14,786 nucleotides of DNA from Candidatus Solibacter sp. (lineage in GTDB: Bacteria > Acidobacteriota > Terriglobia > Bryobacterales > Bryobacteraceae), in the NCBI GenBank assembly GCA_026394025.1, contig JAPKZC010000926.1:1-14786 (forward strand), given 5' to 3'. Within the stretch, counting starts at the first letter, position 1. Every line of letters begins with the position of its first letter. Shown piece by piece: positions 1 through 7,803 of the stretch. Under the pieces are notes generated by a model. The model was given only the letters and a program-made list of their open reading frames with translations, was not told the origin of the DNA and searched no databases. The position numbers were made by a program, and so were the translations under genes.

Positions 1-1061
1 GCCCCCGTGAGGGAGAGTTCGACTATATCTTCGCTCACGGTCTCTACTCCTGGATTCCGGCGGGCGTGCGTGACAGACTGCTGGCTGTGTGCCGCGAACG
101 CCTGGCGCCGCAAGGCGTGGTGTTCGTGAGTTACAACGTCTATCCGGGCCGGTACCCACGCCAGATGATCCGCGAGATCCTCCTGTATCACACTCGAGCG
201 CTCCAAGACCCGGCGGAACGCATAGCGGAAGCGCGCCGCCTGCTGGAGCGACTCGACCACCCGGAGGCCAAGTTCCTCATGGAGCAAGACGACGACGTCC
301 TGTTTCACGACGATCTGGCGCCGATCAACGAACCCGTGTGGTTCCACGAATTCGCGGCGCACGCGCAACGGCACGGGCTGCAATATCTGGGCGAAGCCGA
401 CTCGAATAAGACGTTCGATCCGGCGATGGCGCAGGTGGAAGGGGAACCCGTGGCCGTGATCGAGCGCGAGCAATATGTGGATTTCCTCAAGCTGCGGCGC
501 TTCCGTCAGACGCTCCTGTGCCGCGGGGAGATCGCGCTCGATCGCGCGATCGGCCCGGCCCGCATGGACGAATTCCTGTTTTCCGAAAACGTGCGTCCGG
601 AACAGGTCTCCGGTGAGGAGGGAGCGGAGGCCGTGAAAGCCGTGGTCCAAGCCTTGCACGACACCGGCCGGCTGCCGGCCCGATTCGACGAACTCATCCC
701 GTATGCCGGGACCACCGAGTTACTGCGCGAGATTCTCTTCGCGCTGCTGAAGGCCGGCTGCGTCAACCTGCACGTCCACGATTTTCCCTGCCAGGAGACC
801 GTGACCGAAAGGCCTCGCGCCAGCCGTCTGGCGCGCTATCAGGCGGCTAGTGGCGACAACGTGACGAGCGCGTGCCATATTCGGGTGCAACTGGACGCCA
901 TCGCGCGGCAACTGGTGCGTTTGCTGGACGGCTCGCGCACGCACGATGAGCTCGCGTGCGAACTGGCCGGGATTGAAGGGGCGCCCAGCCTGGAAGATGT
1001 CCGCCGCCACCTGCCGAGCAGTCTGGACTGGTTGGCGCGTCTGGCGTTGCTGGAAGCGTAA
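1..1061 (+). CDS. SAM-dependent methyltransferase with methyltransferase regulatory domain, 5'-truncated
   Basis: The reading frame is open from the first bases (codons from position 3) to TAA at 1059-1061, so the gene starts outside the window; 352 residues are visible. The first visible part, FDYIFAHGLYSWIP followed by LAPQGVVFVSYNVYPG, is the late Rossmann-fold segment of class I methyltransferases that carry the regulatory domain PF10119. The later LRRFRQTLLCR stretch and a helical, winged-helix-like C-terminus fit the rest of that family. Family members are about 500 residues, so roughly 150 residues, including the SAM-binding glycine motif, are missing upstream. The target is unknown; relatives are annotated as methyltransferases acting on protein or small-molecule acceptors, often without experiment. 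It converges on the TonB receptor gene, with a shared terminator between them. The family call is firm and the substrate is unknown. Confidence 0.85.
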   Translation, partial: PREGEFDYIFAHGLYSWIPAGVRDRLLAVCRERLAPQGVVFVSYNVYPGRYPRQMIREILLYHTRALQDPAERIAEARRLLERLDHPEAKFLMEQDDDVLFHDDLAPINEPVWFHEFAAHAQRHGLQYLGEADSNKTFDPAMAQVEGEPVAVIEREQYVDFLKLRRFRQTLLCRGEIALDRAIGPARMDEFLFSENVRPEQVSGEEGAEAVKAVVQALHDTGRLPARFDELIPYAGTTELLREILFALLKAGCVNLHVHDFPCQETVTERPRASRLARYQAASGDNVTSACHIRVQLDAIARQLVRLLDGSRTHDELACELAGIEGAPSLEDVRRHLPSSLDWLARLALLEA

Positions 1062-1068
1062 GAACAAC

Positions 1069-1102
1069 AAGGGCCGGTCGCCTGGAACGGCGGCCGGCCC
1101 TT
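1069..1102. terminator. Bidirectional hairpin terminator between convergent genes
   Basis: A 14-bp stem (1069-1082 with 1089-1102, one G-T wobble) encloses the 6-base loop TGGAAC. It lies 8 bp past the methyltransferase stop and 24 bp past the receptor stop on the other strand. On the minus strand the stem is followed by GTTGTTCTT, a modest T-rich run; on the plus strand the tail is only TTGATCTCT. It is probably shared by both genes and more typical as a terminator for the minus-strand receptor. Confidence 0.75.
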
Positions 1103-1125
1103 GATCTCTACTTGCGGCAGTCCGC

Positions 1126-4100
1126 TTAGAAAGCGTACTTCAAGCCGAACTGGATGGTGCGCGGGGCGTTGATCTGGCTACCGATTGCGCCGTAGCTCGC
1201 CGGAGTGGTGATGTCACGTCCCGGAGGGCCAAAGCTGACGGAGTTCAGGATGTTGAATAGCTCCGCGCGGAACTCGATTTTGTGGCGTTCGGTAATGGCG
1301 AAACGCTTGCCAATCGAGCTGTCGAGATTGAAAAATCCCGGAGCGCGCTCCGTGCCTACTCCCGCACTGCCGAACTCGCCCAACGCCGGGACGCCATAGG
1401 CGCACGTTCCGTTGTTCACGCCGGCCGTGCAGAAGGTGCTGGCGGTGACATCGCCGAACCAGCGGTCCACGGTGCGAACCGAAGGCTCCGCTTGAACCGC
1501 GTAGCGGTTGGCGCGCGCGTTGTTGCGCGGACTGCGGCCGGAGTTGGTGTTCTGCGTGGAGGCGAAGATGGTGACGGGGAAGCCACCGCGCTTGGCCAGA
1601 TTGTAGTTGATGTTCCAGCCGCCCAGCACCAGGTCCACCGCCTTGTGGGCGCCGGCGCCGAACTTCTGGCCCTTGCCGAAGGGAACGTTGAACACGCCGC
1701 CGGTGGTGAAGTTGTGGCGTACGTCGAAGCAGGCCGGCCCGTAGTTGCCGTGCCGGTTGTAAGCGTCCTGCCAGTAAGCGCCTTCCGAATTGGTGCCGCC
1801 ACAGCCGTAGTAGCCCAAGCCGTCGGTGTCCGTCTTCGAGTAGGTGTATTGGAACACGATCTCGAGGCCGGCCGTCATACGGTGGCGGCCGCTCACCTGG
1901 AGTGCGTTGTACCAACTGGTGCCGCTCGATTCTGTCAGCGCGATGTTGCCCACGTTCGGCAGCGGCTTGAACAGCGGACGGCGATCGTTAATCGGTGCCC
2001 ACGTGGCATAGGCGCCCACCCCCGGTAGCGGGTTATTGGCTTCGTGCGGAATCACCAGGTGGGTTCCGCGCTGTCCCACGTAAGCGACGTTGATGTTGGT
2101 GGCTTTGTCGAGTTCGCGCTCGATGGCGAAATTGAACTGGTTGGTCATCTGCGGGCGCAGATCCAGGTCCCAGGCGCGGCCCTGATAGAAGGGGGCGGCG
2201 GTGGGGGTGCTGCGCGGGCCGGTCAGGTCGCCACGGGCGATCACATCGGTGAACCCGGTGGCAATCTTTCCGGGCAGAGTGCTGTCGTAGGTGACGTTGG
2301 ATTCGGTGAAGAAGGGCGGGTTCAAGGTCAGGCGCAGATTGGCTCCCGTGCCTTCCAGGAAGTTGGACAAGCGGTAGGCGGCGCGAACCACGGTCTTCGA
2401 GTTCAGGCTCCAGGCGATGCCCAGGTTGGGATTGAACTGCTTCTTGTAGGCCTTGTAGAGCGCCCGTCCGTATTCGCCGCCGGGATAGATCAGCGCGCCG
2501 GTATAGGTGTTGATGTTCACCTCGCGGTCTTTCACTTCGTAGATGGGCGACATATATTCCCAACTCACGCCATAGTTGAACGTAACGTTGCGGCGGATCT
2601 TCCAGCTATCCTGGGCGAAAAAGAGATTGCGCCAGTTGCGATGTCCCCAGGTACCACTGACCGCACCGCGGCCCTTGCTGGCCAGGGTGTCGAGCAGGAA
2701 ATCGCCAATGTCGACGCCGCTGTACGCGCCGTTGTAGCTGAACGAACCGAGCGCGCCGTTGTTGCCGGCATAGTAGCGGTTGGCGCGAACGCGCATCAGG
2801 CTGGCGCCGAACTTCAACACGTGCGAACCGCGCTGGTAGGTGTTATTCGACTGGAATTGGAACTTGTTGTCGCGGGTGTTGGCGATGGTGGCTGCCGAAC
2901 CGAGGCCGGACAAGCTGCCGCCCAGGTTGAAACTCGATAGACCGGGGATGAACTGTCCGCCAGGAATGCCGAACTTCGAGTTGCCGTCGGCGCCGAGTTG
3001 CCCGGACCAATCGATCACTTTGTCGTCGATGCCGATCAGGCTATAAGAGAAGCGGTTGTCGCTCACCAAACTGGCACTCCAGGTGCGTGTCCAGTTGGCC
3101 ACGGCCGACCAGGTGGGGCCGTTGTTGCCGCTGGTCATGAACGTGGGTATGGCGGCCTGCGATCCGAACGTCTCATACATGCCCTTGGAATACCGGAACA
3201 TCAGGTTGTCCTTGTCGCTCAGCCGGTAGTCGAGCTTGGCGTCGCCCTGCTTGTTGCTCAGGTAGTTCCGCGTGCCGCCAATATAGTTGCCGCCTACGCC
3301 GAGCGTGCCAGTGCCGTTGTTGTTGGGCAGCGGATAGATGTTCGGGTTACTTAACAGATATCGGGCGGTCGGGCTGAAGCGCGACACCGGGATCTGGTTG
3401 TTGGCGAACGGCGTGCGCGTGGCGATAGTGGTGCCGGTAGTAGGGTCGCGAATGATCTGGTTGTTGACGGCGAGGAACTGGCTCAGGTCGCCGGTGCGCC
3501 AGGCAGCCGGCGCCACGGAGGCTGTAGCCGGTCCGGCGATGCGCCGCTCGGTCTGCTCGTAGTCCACGAAGAAGAACGTACGGTTCTTCTGGATGGGGCC
3601 GCCGAACGTGCCGCCGAAGATGTTCTGGCGAAGCGCCTGCTTCTTCACGTTGCCGCGGTTGTTGAAGAAGCCGTTGGCATCCAGCTTTTCGTTGCGCAGG
3701 AACTCGAACACGTTGCCGTGGAACAGGTTGGTGCCGCTCTTCAGCGACATCACTACGCTTGCGCCGCCGACGTTGCCGAATTCGGCGCCGGCGTTGCCGG
3801 TGACCACTTTCACTTCTTCCAACGCGTCGACATTCGGCTGGTAACCGATCTGGTTATCCACGCTCTGATTGATGTCCACGCCATCCAGGATGAAGTTGTT
3901 GGTCTGCTCACGGTTTCCGTTCACCTGCGGGCGGGAACCGGAACCCTGGAAGCGGGCCGCGGTGTTCATCGCGCCCGGCGAGGTGGACACGGCGCCCGGA
4001 ATCAGCAGCGTCAACGAAGCGAAGTTGCGGCCGTTGAGCGGAAGGCTGGTCAACTTGGTGGACGAAAGCGTGTCGCCGGTGGCTTGCGTTTCCGTCTGCA

Positions 4101-4473
4101 GCAGCGGCCCCACGTCGGTAACCTCGACGGTCACGGAGGTATCGCCGATTTCCAACTTCACATCGATACGGGCAATCTGGTTGGCGTCCACCTTGAATGG
4201 GCCAACCACGGACTTCTTAAAGCCCTTGGCTTCCATCGAGATCGTGTAGTTGCCCACACGCAGAAACGGAAACGTATAGATGCCTTCCGAGTTGGTCGTG
4301 GTGGTGGTGCGAACGTTGGTTTCGGTGTTGGTCGCGGTCACGGCGCCGTTGGGAACGGTGGCGCCCGATGGGTCGCTCGCAGTACCCGTGATGGAAGCGG
4401 TAATCGTCTGTGCCGGCGCGAGACTGGCAAATAGGGACAGCATCGCCGCCAGCAGAATGATGTTCTTACGCAT
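1126..4473 (-). CDS. TonB-dependent outer-membrane receptor with carboxypeptidase-regulatory-like N-terminal domain (Oar-like)
   Basis: The 1,115-residue protein begins MRKNIILLAAML, a signal peptide likely cut after LAPA (about residue 21). Residues about 25-110 form a beta-sandwich of the CarboxypepD_reg type (DPSGATVPNGAVTATNTET, then GIYTFPFLRVGNYTI). A plug-like region follows (LPLNGRNFASLTLLIPGAVS, NNFILDGVDINQ, and VKVVTGNAGAEFGNVGGA). The rest is a long beta-barrel rich in Asn, Gly and aromatics, ending in IQFGLKYAF with the C-terminal Phe typical of outer-membrane barrels. The ATG at 4473 is preferred over one 69 bp upstream because it carries the signal peptide and is preceded by AGGAGA. 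Such receptors are highly expanded in Acidobacteriota and are presumed to import large ligands such as glycans or siderophores with TonB energy; the substrate cannot be read here. No clear TonB box was recognised. The gene appears monocistronic. Confidence 0.9.
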   Translation of the reverse strand: MRKNIILLAAMLSLFASLAPAQTITASITGTASDPSGATVPNGAVTATNTETNVRTTTTTNSEGIYTFPFLRVGNYTISMEAKGFKKSVVGPFKVDANQIARIDVKLEIGDTSVTVEVTDVGPLLQTETQATGDTLSSTKLTSLPLNGRNFASLTLLIPGAVSTSPGAMNTAARFQGSGSRPQVNGNREQTNNFILDGVDINQSVDNQIGYQPNVDALEEVKVVTGNAGAEFGNVGGASVVMSLKSGTNLFHGNVFEFLRNEKLDANGFFNNRGNVKKQALRQNIFGGTFGGPIQKNRTFFFVDYEQTERRIAGPATASVAPAAWRTGDLSQFLAVNNQIIRDPTTGTTIATRTPFANNQIPVSRFSPTARYLLSNPNIYPLPNNNGTGTLGVGGNYIGGTRNYLSNKQGDAKLDYRLSDKDNLMFRYSKGMYETFGSQAAIPTFMTSGNNGPTWSAVANWTRTWSASLVSDNRFSYSLIGIDDKVIDWSGQLGADGNSKFGIPGGQFIPGLSSFNLGGSLSGLGSAATIANTRDNKFQFQSNNTYQRGSHVLKFGASLMRVRANRYYAGNNGALGSFSYNGAYSGVDIGDFLLDTLASKGRGAVSGTWGHRNWRNLFFAQDSWKIRRNVTFNYGVSWEYMSPIYEVKDREVNINTYTGALIYPGGEYGRALYKAYKKQFNPNLGIAWSLNSKTVVRAAYRLSNFLEGTGANLRLTLNPPFFTESNVTYDSTLPGKIATGFTDVIARGDLTGPRSTPTAAPFYQGRAWDLDLRPQMTNQFNFAIERELDKATNINVAYVGQRGTHLVIPHEANNPLPGVGAYATWAPINDRRPLFKPLPNVGNIALTESSGTSWYNALQVSGRHRMTAGLEIVFQYTYSKTDTDGLGYYGCGGTNSEGAYWQDAYNRHGNYGPACFDVRHNFTTGGVFNVPFGKGQKFGAGAHKAVDLVLGGWNINYNLAKRGGFPVTIFASTQNTNSGRSPRNNARANRYAVQAEPSVRTVDRWFGDVTASTFCTAGVNNGTCAYGVPALGEFGSAGVGTERAPGFFNLDSSIGKRFAITERHKIEFRAELFNILNSVSFGPPGRDITTPASYGAIGSQINAPRTIQFGLKYAF

Positions 4474-4788
4474 TAGGCTAATTTCTCCTTTTTTCGGTTC
4501 GTTGACGGATTTCTGGAGCGGGAAGTCGCTTACGACGAGCATTTCTTCTAGATCCCATAGAAACCCCTGAAAATAACCCTTAATAACAACAGAGCTGCAA
4601 TTCGGCTGCCAACCGTTCTGGCCAGTTGCCGCAGACCGTTCCGCTCAGGAACGGCGATTTCACAGCCAAATTCCTCCATTATTGCGGAGACCGGTGAGAT
4701 GGAATTCAATAAGCCAACTCCTGGGCCTCAGCTAGTATACAATGCGATACGCGCGAAAAACCACGAGGTCCTGGACGTTCTGGTCGCC
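4474..4788. other. 315-bp intergenic region between the receptor and metW, with receptor upstream sequence
   Basis: No convincing gene is present. On the minus strand it holds the receptor leader, including an AT-rich stretch at about 4560-4595 where the promoter may lie, but no clean -35/-10 pair was found. A small inverted repeat CCGTTCC-GCTCA-GGAACGG lies at 4636-4654. Near 4734-4743 the sequence AGTATACAAT offers a -10-like hexamer in either direction (TATACT on minus, TACAAT on plus). The minus-strand GGTTTTT past the metW stop lacks a strong preceding stem, so a metW terminator is not clear. Confidence 0.5.
4484..4489 (-). promoter_or_regulatory. Ribosome binding site of the TonB-dependent receptor
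   Basis: AGGAGA on the minus strand lies about 10 bases before the ATG at 4473. It decides the start in favour of the signal-peptide Met and against the upstream in-frame ATG at 4542, whose extra 23 residues are charged and would bury the signal peptide. Confidence 0.75.
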
Positions 4789-5400
4789 CTAGCCCCGCCG
4801 GACCAGGAATACCGCCACTTCCGCCGTCAGATTGGGCTGCCATTCCACTTTGCGATGGCCCGCCAGGAAGTAGCGCCGCTCTACCACCAGGGATTCCAAC
4901 GCGGCCAGCGCTTCGAAATCGCGCACCGTCAGGATGTGAATATTCGGCGATTCGTACCACTCGTAAGGAAACAGCGACGTGCGCGGTGCCCCGCCGCTGA
5001 ACAGCATCGACATCCTCATCCGCCAGTGGCCGAAATTCGGAAACGCCACGATCGCCTTCCGGCCCACCCGCAGCATCTCGCGCAGCACCTTGCGAGGATG
5101 GCGCGTCTCCTGTAGCGTCTGGCTGAGGATCACGTAATCGAAGGCCTGATCCGGATAATCCGCCAGGCCCTCGTCGATATCGCATTGGAACACGGAGACG
5201 CCGCGCGCGATCGCCTTCTGCACCTTGGCGCCGGAGATCTCCACGCCGCGCGCATCCACGCCCTTGTTGGAGGCCAGCCACTCCAGCAGTTCGCCCTCAC
5301 CGCAGCCCAAGTCGAGCACCTTGGTCTGGGGCTCGACAATCTCGCCGATGATGGCGTAGTCGCTGCGGCCCAGCAACTCGCGGACAAATCCCGACTTCAT
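4789..5400 (-). CDS. metW: Methionine biosynthesis protein MetW
   Basis: A 203-residue class I methyltransferase-fold protein. The SAM-type glycine motif DLGCGEG is at residues 30-36, followed by the MetW hallmarks ILSQTLQE, FPNFGHWRMRMSMLF, PYEWYESPNIHILTVRDFE and a short C-terminus. The length matches the family (about 190-210). MetW accompanies MetX in the transsulfuration/acetylation route of methionine synthesis and is thought to be needed for MetX function in several bacteria, although its own reaction is not settled. The start codon ATG overlaps the metX stop as ATGA, so the two are translationally coupled in one operon. The identification is firm. Confidence 0.93.
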   Translation of the reverse strand: MKSGFVRELLGRSDYAIIGEIVEPQTKVLDLGCGEGELLEWLASNKGVDARGVEISGAKVQKAIARGVSVFQCDIDEGLADYPDQAFDYVILSQTLQETRHPRKVLREMLRVGRKAIVAFPNFGHWRMRMSMLFSGGAPRTSLFPYEWYESPNIHILTVRDFEALAALESLVVERRYFLAGHRKVEWQPNLTAEVAVFLVRRG

Positions 5401-6503
5401 TGCGCTTTCTCAAACGTGCTGGCCAGGAAGCCGCGCACCAGGTCGGTCTGCTCCACCACGTCCACCAGGAAGGAATCATGCCCGTAGTTGGATTGCAGCT
5501 CCACGTAGGCCACGTCGCGATTGCGCGAACGCAGGGCGCGCACCAGTTCCTGCGATTGATAGCTCGGGTAGAGCCAGTCCGAGCTGAAGCTGATCACCAG
5601 GAAGCGGGCCTGCGTCTTTTCCAGCGCGGCCGCCAGGGTTCCGTGGCCGTTGGTCAGGTCGAAGTAGTCCATGGCCTTGGTGATGTAGAGATATGAATTG
5701 GCGTCGAACCGGTAGACGAACTGGCTCCCGCGATAGCGCAGGTAGCTCTCGACTTCGAAATCCACGTCGAAGCCGAAGCTGAAGTTCTCCTTGCCCCGCA
5801 GGCGGCGGCCGAACTTCTCCCGCATCGAGTCGTCGCTCATGTAGGTGATGTGGCCCACCATGCGCGCCACCGCCAGACCGCGCCCCGGAGGCTGCTTGTC
5901 GTAGTAGTTGCCCTCGGCCCAGTCGGGGTCGGCCATGATGGCCTGGCGTCCCACTTCGTTGAACGCGATCTGCTGCGCGCTGTGGCGCGTCGTAGTGGCC
6001 ACCGGGATGGCGGAGACCACGGATTCGGGGTATGCGGCCGCCCACTCGAGCGCCTGCATCCCGCCCATCGATCCGCCCGAGACGGATAGAAGTCGCGGTA
6101 TCCCGAAGGAATCGACCAGCATTTTCTGCAACCGTACCATGTCGCCGATGGTGATTACCGGAAACGACATGGCGTACGGGCAGCCGGTGGCCGGATTGAG
6201 CGAGGATGGCCCGGTGGTGCCGCGGCATCCGCCCAGCACGTTGGAGCAAATCACGAAGTACTTGTTCGTGTCGAACGCTTTGCCGGGGCCGATCATGTTG
6301 TCCCACCAGCCGGGCTTGCCGGTTTCGGCGCTGATACCCGCCGCGTGGGCGTCACCGGAGAACGCGTGCAGTACCATGATGGCGTTGGTCTTCGCCGCGT
6401 TCAATTCTCCGTAGGTCTCGTATGCCACCTCGACCTGTCCGAGCGTAGTGCCGTTATCGAGAGCGATGGAGTCGAACTGTACAGTGTTGGCCGCAACGAT
6501 CAT
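5397..6503 (-). CDS. metX: Homoserine O-acyltransferase (acetyltransferase) MetX
   Basis: An alpha/beta-hydrolase enzyme that transfers an acyl group from acyl-CoA to homoserine, the committed step of methionine synthesis in the cytoplasm. With the start at 6503 it is 368 residues. Visible motifs are VAYETYGELN, HAFSGDAHAAG, NVLGGCRGTTGPSSLNP, the nucleophile elbow GGSMGGMQALEW (Ser about 145), SSDWLYPS (Asp about 309) and NYGHDSFLVD (His about 342), a complete Ser-Asp-His triad. An in-frame ATG at 6539 would add 12 residues outside the conserved region; neither start has a clear Shine-Dalgarno, so the start is uncertain. A -10-like TATCAT lies at 6519-6524 (minus), which if used would exclude the 6539 start. 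Acetyl versus succinyl specificity cannot be decided by eye. metW follows with an ATGA overlap. Confidence 0.94.
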   Translation of the reverse strand: MIVAANTVQFDSIALDNGTTLGQVEVAYETYGELNAAKTNAIMVLHAFSGDAHAAGISAETGKPGWWDNMIGPGKAFDTNKYFVICSNVLGGCRGTTGPSSLNPATGCPYAMSFPVITIGDMVRLQKMLVDSFGIPRLLSVSGGSMGGMQALEWAAAYPESVVSAIPVATTTRHSAQQIAFNEVGRQAIMADPDWAEGNYYDKQPPGRGLAVARMVGHITYMSDDSMREKFGRRLRGKENFSFGFDVDFEVESYLRYRGSQFVYRFDANSYLYITKAMDYFDLTNGHGTLAAALEKTQARFLVISFSSDWLYPSYQSQELVRALRSRNRDVAYVELQSNYGHDSFLVDVVEQTDLVRGFLASTFEKAQ

Positions 6504-6600
6504 TGCTGGAGTGTCTTCATGATAACAAAGGTGGTCCATATGACAGAATCAAAGTGGGTACGGCCGGGTGCGGCCACTTCCCGTCGCCTGAACAGGGCCC

Positions 6601-6841
6601 ATGACGATTCTGCTGCTGTTGCTCTTCGCCACATACCCCACGTATCGGCAGGCGTTGCCCGGCTACCGTCCCCTCGCTCCATCTCACCCGCGAGTGAACC
6701 GCCGCCATGGCCAACCAGAAACTAGTGGCCGGAGACGCCTCGTTCCCCAGCTATTGGGAAGGCGCTGCCACCTGCAGCGGGACCTCGCGCGGCGCGGGCT
6801 ATCTGGAGATGACGGGCTACAACAAGCCGATGCGGCTGTAG
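6601..6841 (+). pseudogene. Relic of a CrtC/AttH-type lipocalin-like gene: N- and C-terminal ends only
   Basis: The stretch between metX and the aldolase holds two fragments in different frames. From ATG 6601, MTILLLLLFATYPTY then RQALPGYR looks like a signal peptide plus the PGY start of hydroxyneurosporene-synthase/AttH (carotenoid 1,2-hydratase-like) lipocalins. From about 6707 to TAG 6839-6841, another frame reads SYWEGAATCSGTSRGAGY then LEMTGY, which resembles the C-terminal YWEGAV...G.GYLELTGY signature of the same family. Family members are about 350 residues, so nearly the whole body, including the EWWY region, is missing. Fragment order and strand match one ancestral gene with a large internal deletion. 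The C-terminal match is good; the N-terminal match is weaker. The loss may be genuine decay or an assembly collapse. Nothing else is seen in 6540-6863 except the -10-like site before the aldolase. Confidence 0.6.
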
Positions 6842-6850
6842 CGCGCGTGC

Positions 6851-6856
6851 CATAAT
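6851..6856 (+). promoter_or_regulatory. -10-like hexamer 7 nt before the aldolase GTG start
   Basis: CATAAT matches the sigma-70 -10 consensus at 5 of 6 positions and ends 7 bases before the GTG at 6864. No -35 match is seen at the usual distance and no Shine-Dalgarno precedes the GTG, so a leaderless transcript is possible. It rests on one hexamer. Confidence 0.3.
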
Positions 6857-6863
6857 ATCCCCA

Positions 6864-7803
6864 GTGAAGCTGTCCGATGGCAAAATGAAGCGCATGAAGG
6901 CGCTCGCCAACGAGCGCGGCGTCATCGCCGCCACCGCCATGGATCAGCGAGGCAATCTGCAAAAGGCCCTGGCCATCGCGCGCGGCGTCGATGTCCATGA
7001 AATCACGCCGGCGATGATGAGCGAATTCAAGGTGGCGGTGAGCCGTATTCTCACGCCGCATGCCAGCGCCATTCTGCTGGACCCGGAGTTCGGCCTGGAA
7101 GCCGGACGCGCGCGTGCACCCAACGCCGGACTGCTGCTGGCCTACGAACTCTCGGGCTACGACACCACCCGTCCCGGCCGCCTGCCCGATCTGCTGCCCC
7201 ACGTTTCGGTGAAGCGGCTGGTGGATTGGGGCGCCGACGCAGTCAAGATTCTGATCTACTACTCCCCGTTCGATGAAGCCTCCGTCATCGATGTGAAACA
7301 CGCCTTCATGGAGCGCATCGGCGCCGAGTGCGAAACCTACGAAATTCCATTCTTCCTCGAAATCGTGGGCTACGATCCGAGAGGCGGCGACGAGAAGGGC
7401 CTCGAGTTTGCCCGCCAGAAGCCGGAGATCGTCAAGAAGGGCATGGAGGTGTTCTCGCGTCTGGAATACCGTGTGGACGTGTTGAAAGTGGGAAGCCTGC
7501 ATGCACTTCCGCGAGGCCGCGGCCGTGGCCACCAAACCGTTCATCTATCTCTCGGCCGGCGTGAGCAATTCCCAATTCCTCGAATCGCTGGCCATTGCCA
7601 GCGAGGCGGGTACGGCCTACGCCGGCGTACTGTGCGGGCGTGCCACCTGGAAGAACGGCATACCAGTGTACGCCAAGCACGGGCTCAAAGCGCTCGAAGA
7701 GTGGCTGCGGTTGGACGGCGTGCGCAACATCAACGCGGTCAACGCTGCGCTGCACTCCGCTCGACCTTGGTACGCGAAGCTGGGGATTTCGACGACGGAC
7801 TGA
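6864..7803 (+). pseudogene. Class I tagatose/fructose-bisphosphate aldolase, LacD type, with internal deletion and frameshift
   Basis: The left part (6864 to about 7490) reads MKLSDGKMKRMKALANERGV, then IAATAMDQRG with Asp27, FFLEIVGYDPRGG, and VDVLKV, whose Lys208 (codon 7485-7487) matches the Schiff-base lysine of LacD. The right part, in another frame from about 7492 to TGA 7801-7803, reads EACMHFREAA, then PFIYLSAGVSN and YAGVLCGRATWKNG, the LacD C-terminus. Between them LacD enzymes carry a segment of roughly 25 residues (the EVPVN...VEG...A region) that is absent, and the frame changes. As written, the left frame runs on to 7913 with an unrelated tail. LacD cleaves tagatose or fructose 1,6-bisphosphate to triose phosphates, so loss of this segment beside the active lysine should inactivate it. 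Whether the lesion is real or an assembly error is open. The GTG start is chosen by family alignment. Confidence 0.85.

Noticed and set aside
2044..2940. A 298-codon plus-strand frame inside the TonB receptor
   Set aside because: Antisense shadow of a well-supported receptor; no ribosome site or domain.
4474..4542. Upstream in-frame ATG (4542) as the receptor start
   Set aside because: It would place 23 mostly polar residues before the signal peptide, while the ATG at 4473 has AGGAGA at good spacing.
4636..4654. Inverted repeat CCGTTCC/GGAACGG as a terminator
   Set aside because: Only a 7-bp stem with no T-run on either side, and it lies far from both gene ends.
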